Part shown: one piece after another, positions 15,907 through 24,587 of the stretch
How the letters are laid out: each line of letters opens with the position of its first letter
Position numbering within the stretch: position 1 is the first letter of the stretch
Origin: Maribacter polysaccharolyticus
GTDB lineage: Bacteria; Bacteroidota; Bacteroidia; Flavobacteriales; Flavobacteriaceae
Length of the DNA stretch: 64,000 nucleotides
Reading direction: 5' to 3'
NCBI RefSeq assembly: GCF_028882255.1
Contig: NZ_JARBUY010000001.1
Location: 772,244-836,243, forward strand
Made by a program: the position numbers and the translations under genes
Notes under the pieces: model-generated
Databases searched by the model: none
What the model saw: only the letters and a program-made list of their open reading frames with translations
Told to the model about the DNA's origin: nothing

Positions 15907-16282
15907 ACGATTATTGTCGAGATTTCATTTGTATACTAGGAGTACTTCAAAAATAACCCTCAAATCTGAAATTATGAACGATTAAATCGAATACTTTTAA
16001 AAATCTTCCATTTTTTAACCATTCTTCTTAAAAAGCTTGAAGGTGTATGGTTTGAAGCTTTAAAACAATCCAAAGTACAGCCGAATAGCCCGCGAATAAT
16101 CGCCAATACAACGATGCCGGAAGCCCCCCTTCGCTGAACGCAATATCCAAAGGGTCCATTCCCTTTTTCGGTAATCCCTCAGCTTATGATCGGCAATAGT
16201 ATGCTCGGGAATGGATGGTCTTATCGGCATTTATGGAACACCGACGGAAAATTTTCAAACCGCTATGAAAAGGGCAGGGTCA
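15907..16282. other. Intergenic region without recognised gene
   Basis: This stretch lies between the Crp/Fnr start and the stop of the class V aminotransferase. I see no convincing ORF, RNA gene, strong hairpin or copy of the TGTAAC-N4-GTTACA site. It should contain the Crp/Fnr gene promoter. Confidence 0.4.
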
Positions 16283-17785
16283 TTAATCATCAAACCAAGT
16301 TTTGACCAAGCTTTGCTCATTTTGGCTTCCTTTACTATGCTCAAATTCATTCTTGGCCAAGTTATGGGTATAATCCCTACCCCATTCTTTATGGTTTAGG
16401 GCAACTTGAGCAATGGCATCACAAATGAAATCAATTTCGGCATTGGTCATGGTTGGGTGAATGGACATCCGGATCCACCCTGGTCTCTCCATCAAACAAC
16501 CTTCCAAAATCTTTTTTTCGATGGCTTTGGATGTCAATTGGTCTACATGCAAAAGGTAGTGCCCATACGTACCTGCACAGGAACATCCTCCCCTGGTTTG
16601 AATTCCGAAACGATCATTCAATAACTGAACGATCAAGTTAAAATGGGCATCGTCAATATAAAATGAAAAGATGCCCAGCCTATCTTTATGTTCATTGGCC
16701 AGGATATGGAGATTGTCGATTTCATTCAATTGCCCGAAAATCCTTTGATTCATTTCATGCTCCCGCCTATGGATATTGTCAACCCCCATTTGTTCTTTCA
16801 ACTTTATGGCAAGGGCCGTTCTTATCGCCTGTAAAAAGCCAGGGGTACCCCCATCTTCCCGAGTCTCGATATCATCGATATAATCATGGTCGCCCCAAGG
16901 GTTGGTGTATGTAACGGTACCTCCCCCCGGATTATCGGGTATGAGGTTTTTATATAGTTTTTTATTGAAAATAAGTACGCCACTTGAGCCAGGGCCTCCT
17001 AAAAATTTATGGGGGGAAAAAAAGATCGCATCCAAATATTCCTCTTCATTTTCAGGATGCATATCAATATCCACATAGGGTGCCGAACATGCAAAATCAA
17101 CAAAACACAACCCATTATTGGCATGGATCATTTTGGCGACCCTATGGTAATCGGTCTGTATACCCGTAACATTGGAACAGGCCGTTATGGAAGCTATCTT
17201 CAAGGGATGGTCCTGATATTTTGCCAATAATTTATCAAAGCTTTCAAAACAGATCAACCCTTGATCGTTACAGGGGATGACCTCAACCTTGGCAATGGTT
17301 TCCAACCAAGAGGTTTGATTGGAATGGTGTTCCATATGGGAGACAAAGACAATCGGTCTCAATGCTTCGGGAATTTCCGTATATGGTCGTAGGTTTTCAG
17401 ATACTTTGAGTCCTAAAATACGTTGAAATTTATTCACCGCACCGGTCATACCACTACCTACGGTAATAAGCACATCGTCCGAATTGGCATTTACATGCCG
17501 TTTTATCTTATTCCGAGCTTCGTGGTAACCCATGGTCATCACCGAACCTGTAAAGGAGGTTTCCGTATGGGTATTGGCCACGAAAGGGCCTATTACATGG
17601 GATAATTTATCCTCGATAGGGCCATATAACCGCCCACTCGCCGTCCAATCCGCATACAATATCCTTTGTTCCCCATAGGGGGATGTAAAAGTCTGATCGA
17701 CCCCGATGATATGTGACCTGAATTGTTGAAAGTAGTGTTCCAAACCTGAAGCTGTCTCCGTCATTTTTATTGTAGATAATCCCAT
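16283..17785 (-). CDS. Class V aminotransferase (cysteine desulfurase-like PLP enzyme)
   Basis: This 500-residue PLP-dependent enzyme of fold type I belongs to the class V group. The PLP-lysine motif is FFSPHKFLGGPGSSG around residue 270, and a Cys-rich loop RGGCSCAGTYGHYLLHVD near residue 402 stands where cysteine desulfurases carry their catalytic Cys. It is longer than IscS/SufS (about 400) and has an extended N-terminus; Met8 (ATG 17764) is an alternative start. In this sulfur-oriented cluster, persulfide or cysteine metabolism is plausible, but the substrate is not known. Upstream, the divergent membrane-protein gene has a perfect operator, about 218 bp away. Confidence 0.8.
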   Translation of the reverse strand: MGLSTIKMTETASGLEHYFQQFRSHIIGVDQTFTSPYGEQRILYADWTASGRLYGPIEDKLSHVIGPFVANTHTETSFTGSVMTMGYHEARNKIKRHVNANSDDVLITVGSGMTGAVNKFQRILGLKVSENLRPYTEIPEALRPIVFVSHMEHHSNQTSWLETIAKVEVIPCNDQGLICFESFDKLLAKYQDHPLKIASITACSNVTGIQTDYHRVAKMIHANNGLCFVDFACSAPYVDIDMHPENEEEYLDAIFFSPHKFLGGPGSSGVLIFNKKLYKNLIPDNPGGGTVTYTNPWGDHDYIDDIETREDGGTPGFLQAIRTALAIKLKEQMGVDNIHRREHEMNQRIFGQLNEIDNLHILANEHKDRLGIFSFYIDDAHFNLIVQLLNDRFGIQTRGGCSCAGTYGHYLLHVDQLTSKAIEKKILEGCLMERPGWIRMSIHPTMTNAEIDFICDAIAQVALNHKEWGRDYTHNLAKNEFEHSKGSQNEQSLVKTWFDD

Positions 17786-18002
17786 GATACATTATTAGCT
17801 TATAGGTGAAAAATCCCTTTATAGTACCTAAAATAGCAGGATATAAATCAAAATCACCAATCAGATTTTAAAAATAAGCAAAACTTTTAAGCTTTTATTC
17901 GAGTAAAAGTACTTAACCCCGATAATATCGGACCCCACACACCAACTACCGGGAAAAAACCATTTATAATACCTTGTTATTGTGTTATTTAAATATTGGA
18001 AT

Positions 18003-18018
18003 TGTAACAATTGTTACA
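18003..18018 (+). promoter_or_regulatory. Perfect Crp/Fnr-type operator upstream of an unknown membrane protein
   Basis: TGTAACAATTGTTACA is a perfect 16-bp palindrome identical to the site at 9328. TAAATTGA (6 of 8 match to TAnnTTTG) begins 21 nt downstream at 18040, which puts the operator centre near -42 and fits class II activation. The ATG at 18068 follows with a short leader. Confidence 0.7.
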
Positions 18019-18067
18019 TATAAAAAGGTCTGTTTCCCATAAATTGAAGAAATCAAAAGACAAAATT

Positions 18068-18748
18068 ATGAAAAAAGATTTCGAAACAAAAATCATCGGT
18101 TGGGCCTTTATCGTATCGGCCGTTTTGCTTTGGGGGGGATGGTTTTTTTCTCCCCATCATTTGGGGGAATATATTGTAGCCTCCGACTTTACTGAGATCA
18201 ATAAAAACTTATGGACGTGGATATGGATCTACCGTATGCACATTTTTGGTTGGGTGATCATGGGGATCGCCATGTTCGCCTTAACCGGAATAGCCACCAA
18301 AAAACCTTACCGTGTATTGATCTATCCAGGAACCGGAATGATAATCGTGGGCACCTTTACCTTGGCCATCGCAGCGGCTTTCTACTATACGTTCGGAGCT
18401 TGGGGGGTTGGCAATACCATGGGAAAATCCCCTGAGGAAATCCAGGAAATCATGGATGGCCTACTGTTCACCAACCATTATGTTACTTGTTTTGTACGAT
18501 TTGGACGTGTATTCTCGGGGGTCGGATTGGTTATTTTAGGAGCGGCCTTTGTAAAATGGAGTATCCTGAACAAAGGACTGGGATGGTTTACCATTCTTTT
18601 GGGTATCGCTGCCATGGGCATTATTATGGGAATCCCTGATAACTTCGAAATCTATAAACCCATATTCCATCTTAAGGTCATTTGGCTGGTATTGATGGGG
18701 TTGACCTTATTGACCAAAGGGATAAACCTTCCCGATGAAAAAGAATAG
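18068..18748 (+). CDS. Uncharacterised six-helix membrane protein of the Crp/Fnr regulon
   Basis: This 226-residue protein has about six hydrophobic helices. I start at ATG 18068 because an earlier in-frame TTG at 18011 falls inside the operator. Histidines lie near membrane boundaries (SPHHLGEY, IYRMHIFGW, TNHYVTCFVRFGR, IFHLKVIW) and could serve as metal or heme ligands. I do not recognise the family. A perfect operator shared with the cytochrome bd and sulfite genes implies a role in the same respiratory or stress response. A 19-bp-stem terminator follows, so it is monocistronic. Confidence 0.8.
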   Translation: MKKDFETKIIGWAFIVSAVLLWGGWFFSPHHLGEYIVASDFTEINKNLWTWIWIYRMHIFGWVIMGIAMFALTGIATKKPYRVLIYPGTGMIIVGTFTLAIAAAFYYTFGAWGVGNTMGKSPEEIQEIMDGLLFTNHYVTCFVRFGRVFSGVGLVILGAAFVKWSILNKGLGWFTILLGIAAMGIIMGIPDNFEIYKPIFHLKVIWLVLMGLTLLTKGINLPDEKE

Positions 18749-18769
18749 ATCTCACTACGGTCAAGGTTA

Positions 18770-18813
18770 AAACAAGCAACGTCCCGAATTAATTTTCGGG
18801 ACGTTGCTTGTTT
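18770..18813 (+). terminator. Strong hairpin terminator
   Basis: Perfect 19-bp arms begin AAACAAGCAACGTCCCG and are mirrored after a TTAATT loop, ending CGTTGCTTGTTT. It lies 21 bp after the stop of the membrane protein gene. Confidence 0.85.
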
Positions 18814-18969
18814 CAATATCGAATCAAAGTGGGCGGAACAAAATCATACCCATATTAAGGGTTATTTGTTTACCGTTACCCTTTCATCCTCGATTACCCT
18901 GCTTCGGTTTATCGCAAGGGCGAATTGCTTAACGGTGGATGGCATACCCCCGGCACTCAGGTTGACCCT

Positions 18970-19845
18970 CTATTTGAACCCTATGTTTTTTAACCCCTTG
19001 TGGCTTACTTTGATGGCCTCGAGAGGTCCCATATTAAAAGTCTTATCCTGTTCCACCATATAATATTCCATCCCTGATAATTTTTTATTGGCCAAAATCC
19101 TGGCAAAATCTATATTACCATTACCCACAGGTGCGAACCTTCCTTGATCGTCCATATCCTTAACATGCCAGATTTTGAATCTTTTGGGATATTTATTGAA
19201 ATATTCCACTGGATCGGCACCGGCCTTCGTAACCCAATACAGGTCCATTTGGAAGTTTACATATTTCGGGTCACAATTTTCCAACAAATACTCTATGGGT
19301 ATTATCCCGTCGGCATCTTTCTTAAATTCGAAATCATGATTATGGTAGAGCAATTTAAGTCCGGCCTTTTTCGCTTTCTTGCCCAAGGAGGTTAAAATAC
19401 CGGCCAAATTTTCAACTCCTCCCTTCATCCCCATCATCCTGGTCTCCTTATCAACCGTAAAAAGCCCCATTGGAGGCACTGGAACCACAAAATACTTGAA
19501 ACCGGCAGCCTTTACATCGGCCATCATGGCATCGGCATTCTCCAAGGTCACGGATCCTTGGTGCGTACTGATCGGATGAAGTCCGATTTCCTTGACATAG
19601 TTTTTAAAGGCCATAGGGGTCATGTTATAGAACTTACCGTCGGCATATCCTGCCGCTTCTATATTTTTATATCCGGCATCGGCCACGGCCTTAAGGGTTT
19701 CCTTAGCGTCCTCCCCCATAGCGTCACGGACGGTATATAGGGCCAGACCACCAAATTTTTCTTGGGCATAGGTCGTAAAAACACCTAAAAACAAAAAGCA
19801 TATGAGCATGCTTTTAATGAAACGGTCGAGACTTGATTTTTTCAT
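18970..19845 (-). CDS. Secreted sugar phosphate isomerase/epimerase-like TIM barrel protein
   Basis: This 291-residue protein belongs to the xylose isomerase-like TIM barrel (AP_endonuc_2) superfamily. An N-terminal signal segment (about 1-27, ending TTYAQ) directs export, as for many Bacteroidota members. Barrel marks include HVKDMD, LLYHNHDFEFK, and MVEQD near the end, the His/Asp/Glu set expected at a metal site. The substrate is unknown; related proteins act on keto-sugars or cyclitols. It stands alone between two hairpin- or gap-bounded regions. Confidence 0.85.
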   Translation of the reverse strand: MKKSSLDRFIKSMLICFLFLGVFTTYAQEKFGGLALYTVRDAMGEDAKETLKAVADAGYKNIEAAGYADGKFYNMTPMAFKNYVKEIGLHPISTHQGSVTLENADAMMADVKAAGFKYFVVPVPPMGLFTVDKETRMMGMKGGVENLAGILTSLGKKAKKAGLKLLYHNHDFEFKKDADGIIPIEYLLENCDPKYVNFQMDLYWVTKAGADPVEYFNKYPKRFKIWHVKDMDDQGRFAPVGNGNIDFARILANKKLSGMEYYMVEQDKTFNMGPLEAIKVSHKGLKNIGFK

Positions 19846-20089
19846 ATTCGTAATTGTTTAATATTGATTAGCATTCTAGGTTCTAGTATCATCTTCAAAA
19901 TACTTCCTTAAAGATAAGAAGGTTTATAACAAAGTAAGAACTAAAAAAGAAAAACGATCATCCGTATAGGAATTACGATATAAGTAGAATGCCCCATCCA
20001 ATGCATGGCCCTCGGTATGACATAGTGTATGGCACCCCTCGGAAAACAAAAGATACCCGTCGGACTATTTTTAAAGTAAGATTTAACCG

Positions 20090-20920
20090 TTAATCCTTAC
20101 TAACAAATACGTTGGCGACAAGGGCCCCTACGATCATAAGGATGCCCACTAAGCTCCAAATCGAATAGAAATCCCCAAACCAAAGAACACCAACGGTAAG
20201 GGTAAAAATAACTTCGATATATTTTAATGGCGCCACCAAATTGGTTTTTGCTACCTGAAATGCCTTGGTCATGAATATTTGTCCGAAAAACCCGAATATC
20301 CCCAAACTCAAAAACAGCCACCAATCAATGCCTATAGGTTTTTTCCAATTGAATATACTTAGTATACCACCAATTACGGTTCCCACGAACATAAAATAGT
20401 TTACGATGACAATCGGTGAATCGCTTTTTCCGATCCTCCTGATGGTTACATATACCAAGCCACTGAATATAGAAGCGGCCAAAATCAGAACCAGCCCCGT
20501 ATTATCAATCGCCCCATCGAAACCCTTTAGGACAAGCACCCCTAAAAAGGCCATAAAGAACAAGGGCCATTGAAGTGGCCTTAATTTTTCCTTCAACAAT
20601 AAAACAGCAAAAAAGGTAGCAAATATGGGGGATAAATACCGTAAGGATACGGCTGTACCAACAGACAGATATTTCAAGGACATAAAGAAGAGACTCATAG
20701 CGGTCAACCCTATAATGGACCTCACCAGCATCAATGTCCTTTTATTCCCCCAAATATCGATGCCTTTATATAAGATATACGTTGTTCCCAGAACAAAAGA
20801 ACCCAATGACCTAAAAAAAACAATCTCAAAGGTTGGAAAACCGGAAAGATATTTTACCACCGAATTCATTAACGTAAATGAAAAGGTACTGATAATCATA
20901 TAAAGGATAGCTTTCTTCAC
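20090..20920 (-). CDS. EamA/DMT-family transporter
   Basis: This protein of about 277 residues has ten predicted helices arranged as two EamA repeats, typical of drug/metabolite exporters. The conserved pattern FEIVFFRSLGSFVLG lies after helix 1, and LRYLSPIFATFFAVLLLKE closes the first repeat. The start is uncertain: GTG 20920 gives a natural first helix, ATG 20899 is a shorter choice, and a longer GTG-initiated form from 21034 adds an unusual leader. The exported substrate is unknown. Confidence 0.85.
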   Translation of the reverse strand: MKKAILYMIISTFSFTLMNSVVKYLSGFPTFEIVFFRSLGSFVLGTTYILYKGIDIWGNKRTLMLVRSIIGLTAMSLFFMSLKYLSVGTAVSLRYLSPIFATFFAVLLLKEKLRPLQWPLFFMAFLGVLVLKGFDGAIDNTGLVLILAASIFSGLVYVTIRRIGKSDSPIVIVNYFMFVGTVIGGILSIFNWKKPIGIDWWLFLSLGIFGFFGQIFMTKAFQVAKTNLVAPLKYIEVIFTLTVGVLWFGDFYSIWSLVGILMIVGALVANVFVSKD

Positions 20921-21196
20921 AATTTCTGCTTTGGGAGACCGGCCTAATCCATTTGATATACAAATAGGCAGGATACATGACGGGATTAAAAAAACAAGCC
21001 TTAAAATTACTGCAAATTCCCCACTTGTCCGCACCCTATCCCATATTTTGGAAATATGATAAATTCTTGCTATTCCATCTATTATACGTTAAAAAAAGGA
21101 GGGGTTATTTAATGAAAAACCATTCCCGCCCGTTAAGGGTTGAATTATTCCGGTACCAATCCAAAGGATTGGGAACACCACTTCCGATAGATCCCC

Positions 21197-21832
21197 TTAC
21201 CCATTAATGCTTTTTAAAAGCTCTTGGATTCGATTGCCCGTTAAAGTTGAAGCATAACGGGTTATTTTCCCAATAGGCCAGTCCCACCATTTCAATTGCA
21301 GTAAAGCTTCTATTTCGGACGCTGTAAAGCGCTTTCGAATCAATGTTGCCGCATTGCCGCCCACTATCGAATAGGGTTCCACGTTTTTGGTTACCGTTGC
21401 ATTACTTGCTATAATGGCCCCATCGCCTATTTGTATACCAGGCATTATGGTCGCGTTATATCCTATCCAGACATCATTACCAATGACCGTATCCCCTTTT
21501 GACGGATACGATTTACCTGCCATCGCATCTTTCCAATCCCCCCCGAATATGGCGAAGGGATACGATGAAATGGCCTCCGACAAATGATTGGCACCGTTCA
21601 TAATAAAGGTTACCCCAGAGGCAATCATGCAGAATTTACCGATTATCAATTTATCGCCCACAAAATCAAAATGATACTTGACGTTTTTTTCAAAATTACC
21701 AACACTCTCAAAATCATCATAATACGTATAGTCACCTACACTGATATTCGGATTTTTGATCATATTCTTTAGAAAGCAAAGACGGTCATAGCCCACAAGG
21801 GGAAACGGATTGTTTTTATCTGGAATACCCAT
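21197..21832 (-). CDS. Vat-type xenobiotic O-acetyltransferase (left-handed beta-helix)
   Basis: This 211-residue hexapeptide-repeat acetyltransferase is close in pattern to streptogramin A acetyltransferases (Vat family). It shows ISVGDYTYYDD, the KLIIGKFC strand, MNGANH with H83 at the position of the Vat catalytic His, YPFAIFGGDW, then VIGNDVWIGYNATIMPGIQIGDGAIIASN hexapeptides and a C-terminal WWDWPI. I start at ATG 21832; a TTG/ATG-extended form would add a hydrophobic stretch not typical of the family. It uses acetyl-CoA to acetylate a hydroxyl. Whether streptogramin is the real substrate cannot be told. Confidence 0.85.
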   Translation of the reverse strand: MGIPDKNNPFPLVGYDRLCFLKNMIKNPNISVGDYTYYDDFESVGNFEKNVKYHFDFVGDKLIIGKFCMIASGVTFIMNGANHLSEAISSYPFAIFGGDWKDAMAGKSYPSKGDTVIGNDVWIGYNATIMPGIQIGDGAIIASNATVTKNVEPYSIVGGNAATLIRKRFTASEIEALLQLKWWDWPIGKITRYASTLTGNRIQELLKSING

Positions 21833-21941
21833 AGCTGTTGTTTTAATTTTTATTGAAGTATTGAATATAAGAAGAAGGGGTGAAACTACCGAGTACATGA
21901 AATTACGCAACCCAATACCCGACTGTTTCCGATGTACTTGG

Positions 21942-22823
21942 TCATTTCTTTTTTATGGTATCCATCTCCGATTGAAAAAAAGTACCCAACCGATGACTTC
22001 CATATCTTGGTGCGATCGCATCTTCGGCCATCAAGGTCAGGAAAAACTCTATCGGGCCATAGGTCTTTGAAGAGGTAAAGGTACGTAATATCCAAACGAT
22101 AGATTTTCGTAACCCATGGGGCAAGTGTGATATTTTGACAGGGTTTCCGCAAGCCGTCAGGGCCATTTCGGCCACTTCGTTTTGGGTTAGGATGTCCGGT
22201 CCCCCAATATTGATTTCGGTTTGGTCGGATTCGATGGCATCGACACAGGCAATGGCAAGATCTTTCCCATGAATGGGATTGAACTTTTGTTCCCCACTAC
22301 CAAAAAGGTAGACCTTTCCCCTTTGGGCCATCTCTAAAAAATCCTTCATATCGGAGAAAAAACCATTGGGTCTAATGATGGTAAATTCCAATCCCGAAGT
22401 TACCAGTTCATCTACAAATGACTCCTTGGCTTCCAGGATTTTAAGGTTTCGGTGAAGGTTACCGTTCAAAACAGACACATAGATGAACTTTCTTACCCCG
22501 GAAGCCATGGCTTCCTTTAACAAATTAACATTGGCTTGGTAATCCACATCCCAATAAGTAAGTCCGTCTTTCTGACGGGTAATCCCAACGGTTGAAATTA
22601 CCGTATCCACGTCGTTAAAGTGCCCCTTTAAGGTTTCAGGGTTCGTAACTTCTGCTTTGATTACCGTAGCCGATTCCGAACTGAGCCCTTTCGCTTTATT
22701 TGTATTACGAACCAGTATTTTGGTTTGCAAAGTACGTATTTGGAGTTCTTTGGCGATATGTCTCCCGAGATATCCGGTTGCACCTGCCAATAAGACCGTA
22801 TTCTTAGTTTTAATTGCCTTCAT
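21942..22823 (-). CDS. NmrA-like/atypical SDR NAD(P)-binding protein
   Basis: This 293-residue single-domain Rossmann protein carries the GATGYLGRHIAKEL nucleotide-binding loop at residues 14-27. KFIYVSVLNG and FTIIRPNGFFSDM lie at positions typical of NmrA/SDR_a5 proteins; the catalytic Tyr-x3-Lys of classical SDRs is absent. It may be a redox sensor or an oxidoreductase on an unknown substrate. It is not in an obvious operon. Confidence 0.85.
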   Translation of the reverse strand: MKAIKTKNTVLLAGATGYLGRHIAKELQIRTLQTKILVRNTNKAKGLSSESATVIKAEVTNPETLKGHFNDVDTVISTVGITRQKDGLTYWDVDYQANVNLLKEAMASGVRKFIYVSVLNGNLHRNLKILEAKESFVDELVTSGLEFTIIRPNGFFSDMKDFLEMAQRGKVYLFGSGEQKFNPIHGKDLAIACVDAIESDQTEINIGGPDILTQNEVAEMALTACGNPVKISHLPHGLRKSIVWILRTFTSSKTYGPIEFFLTLMAEDAIAPRYGSHRLGTFFQSEMDTIKKK

Positions 22824-23019
22824 TGTTTTGTATTTAGGTTACATGGAATGACCATTGACCATTACCTATTGTATAAATTATGCCTTTAAGGGAATTTCCC
22901 TTTACACTTAAAAAGCTTATTTACGTCCAAGATCGTGATATGGCAGCTTACCATTTAAGGAGAACCAAAAATCCATGGGGTCACTCTCCCCACATATATA
23001 GGGGATAGGTCATCGGGGA

Positions 23020-24276
23020 TCAATCTGCCTGTAAAAATTGCCCGATAGCCGTGTCTATTTTCGAAAAAATGCTTTGGTACTGCTGCATGTTCCCGTTAAA
23101 AGAGGCGTCTATATTCGAAAGGAAAACGTATCCCGAATTGCCGTTCCCATGCAGCTCCAAATGTGTTGAAACCCCAAGATCATTACCACCATGCATTACC
23201 TTGTCGTCTTTCATGTACCAAAAAAGTCCGTGGTTTTCAGCAAAATCATTGGGAACGATTCCGTTTTCGAGATGGGCATTGAACAGGTTGGCATACCCGG
23301 CTTGTGAAAATAGAGTGGATGAAGCCCCATTGACCCCATTGACCATATCCAACAGGTATTTCCCCATATCCTCATTGGTGGAATACAGGCCACCTTCGGG
23401 GTAAGAATCGTTGGCATAAAATGGCAAAGGGGTGGCATCGTTGATATAAGCCGTGGCCATTTCCTCCATATCAACCGCTTCGATAGCATAGGTAGAGGCA
23501 TTCATTTGCAAGGGTTGCAAAATATGCTCCTTAACATACGTATCAAAAGATTGTCCGGTCACATTTTCGATGATCAGTCCGGTCAAACCGGTTGCCAAGT
23601 TGGAATAGGACCACGAGACTCCTGGTTCGATAGGCGCGAAATTATCCAAATCGTACATGGCGCCATCTTCCAAAAAGTATTCGGACAAGAATTCACTTAG
23701 GGCATACTTTTCCCGCTGTTGCATCCCCAGATCATCCATTAAAATGTGAGCACCTGCGGTTGAGGTATCCTCCCCGGGTAAAATATAATAGTTATGGGCC
23801 AAATATACCTGGGGGTTGTCCAATAGTCCCGAAGTGTGGGTTACCAAATGCTTGATTTTTATTTCCGCATCCGGCTGTTTGGGATTCGTAACCGTTACAG
23901 GCAGCAGATCGTTGATATCGGTTTCCAACGTAAAATACCCCTGCGCTATGGCCTTGGCCACAGCCGCCCCTACAAATGTTTTACTTACCGAGGCTATTTG
24001 GGTTACTGTCTGATTCGTATAGGCCACTTGATCGGCAATATTCGCATAACCAAAGGCTTCCTGGTATACAATGGTTCCATCTTTTACGATACTGACCGCA
24101 AATCCCGGAACGTTTTCCTGCTCTGCCATGGCATCAAGATAAGCAGATAGCGCTGTAGCAGATGTAATCCCGGATGGATCCTGAAGAACGATATCCTCCC
24201 GATCGTCATTGGTACAGGAGGATAAAAGCATTACCGTAATAAGTGTTGAGATGATGAATTTAATTAATGTTGTCAT
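23020..24276 (-). CDS. Serine hydrolase, class C beta-lactamase-like lipoprotein
   Basis: This 418-residue secreted hydrolase has a lipoprotein signal (LLSSC, Cys21). The catalytic SxxK is SVSK at residues 96-99, a YSN motif lies in WSYSNLATG (about 226-228), and HGG occurs at MHGGNDLG (about 366). These three motifs define the penicillin-binding/class C/esterase superfamily. It could be a D,D-peptidase, esterase or amidase; there is no reason to infer antibiotic resistance from sequence alone. Confidence 0.88.
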   Translation of the reverse strand: MTTLIKFIISTLITVMLLSSCTNDDREDIVLQDPSGITSATALSAYLDAMAEQENVPGFAVSIVKDGTIVYQEAFGYANIADQVAYTNQTVTQIASVSKTFVGAAVAKAIAQGYFTLETDINDLLPVTVTNPKQPDAEIKIKHLVTHTSGLLDNPQVYLAHNYYILPGEDTSTAGAHILMDDLGMQQREKYALSEFLSEYFLEDGAMYDLDNFAPIEPGVSWSYSNLATGLTGLIIENVTGQSFDTYVKEHILQPLQMNASTYAIEAVDMEEMATAYINDATPLPFYANDSYPEGGLYSTNEDMGKYLLDMVNGVNGASSTLFSQAGYANLFNAHLENGIVPNDFAENHGLFWYMKDDKVMHGGNDLGVSTHLELHGNGNSGYVFLSNIDASFNGNMQQYQSIFSKIDTAIGQFLQAD

Positions 24277-24587
24277 GATTGTCGGTATTTATGATTCTTG
24301 GCATTTTTATCCTGTACCCATTTTTAAATGGCCGTGATGGTACAGGACGTTACTGGTTTAATGAATACAATGCGTTGTGCATATCAATAACCGTGTTTCC
24401 GGTATTGGGCCCAACGGACACGTTTGCTATCCCTAAAATTTGAAAATATCAGATGCTTTCTTGATACGGTGGGCGACTCTTTTGTCAAAAGTTTCATAAT
24501 GATGTTTTTTTTAATGATTACTGATTTTGATGCAAATATTCAATGAAAAGGGATGCCGGTCGTTCGGTTTTATGATTCGGGACAATT
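24277..24587. other. Intergenic region with one inverted repeat
   Basis: Between the serine hydrolase start and the DUF4386 stop I see no gene. TCCTGTACC (24310-24318) and GGTACAGGA (24339-24347) form a 9-bp inverted repeat with a 20-nt loop, 34 bp upstream of the hydrolase ATG. It could be an operator or mRNA hairpin. Confidence 0.35.

Noticed and set aside
18011..18067. Upstream TTG start adding 19 residues to the membrane protein
   Set aside because: It lies inside the perfect operator at 18003-18018 and ahead of the predicted transcript start; ATG 18068 is natural.
22835..22850. Possible further Crp/Fnr site before the NmrA-like gene (TTGTATTTAGGTTACA)
   Set aside because: Only one half matches; the other half has several mismatches and the gene is outside the sulfur cluster.
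23020..24276. Calling the serine hydrolase an antibiotic-resistance beta-lactamase
   Set aside because: The SxxK, YSN and HGG motifs are shared with esterases and peptidases; nothing indicates beta-lactam hydrolysis.
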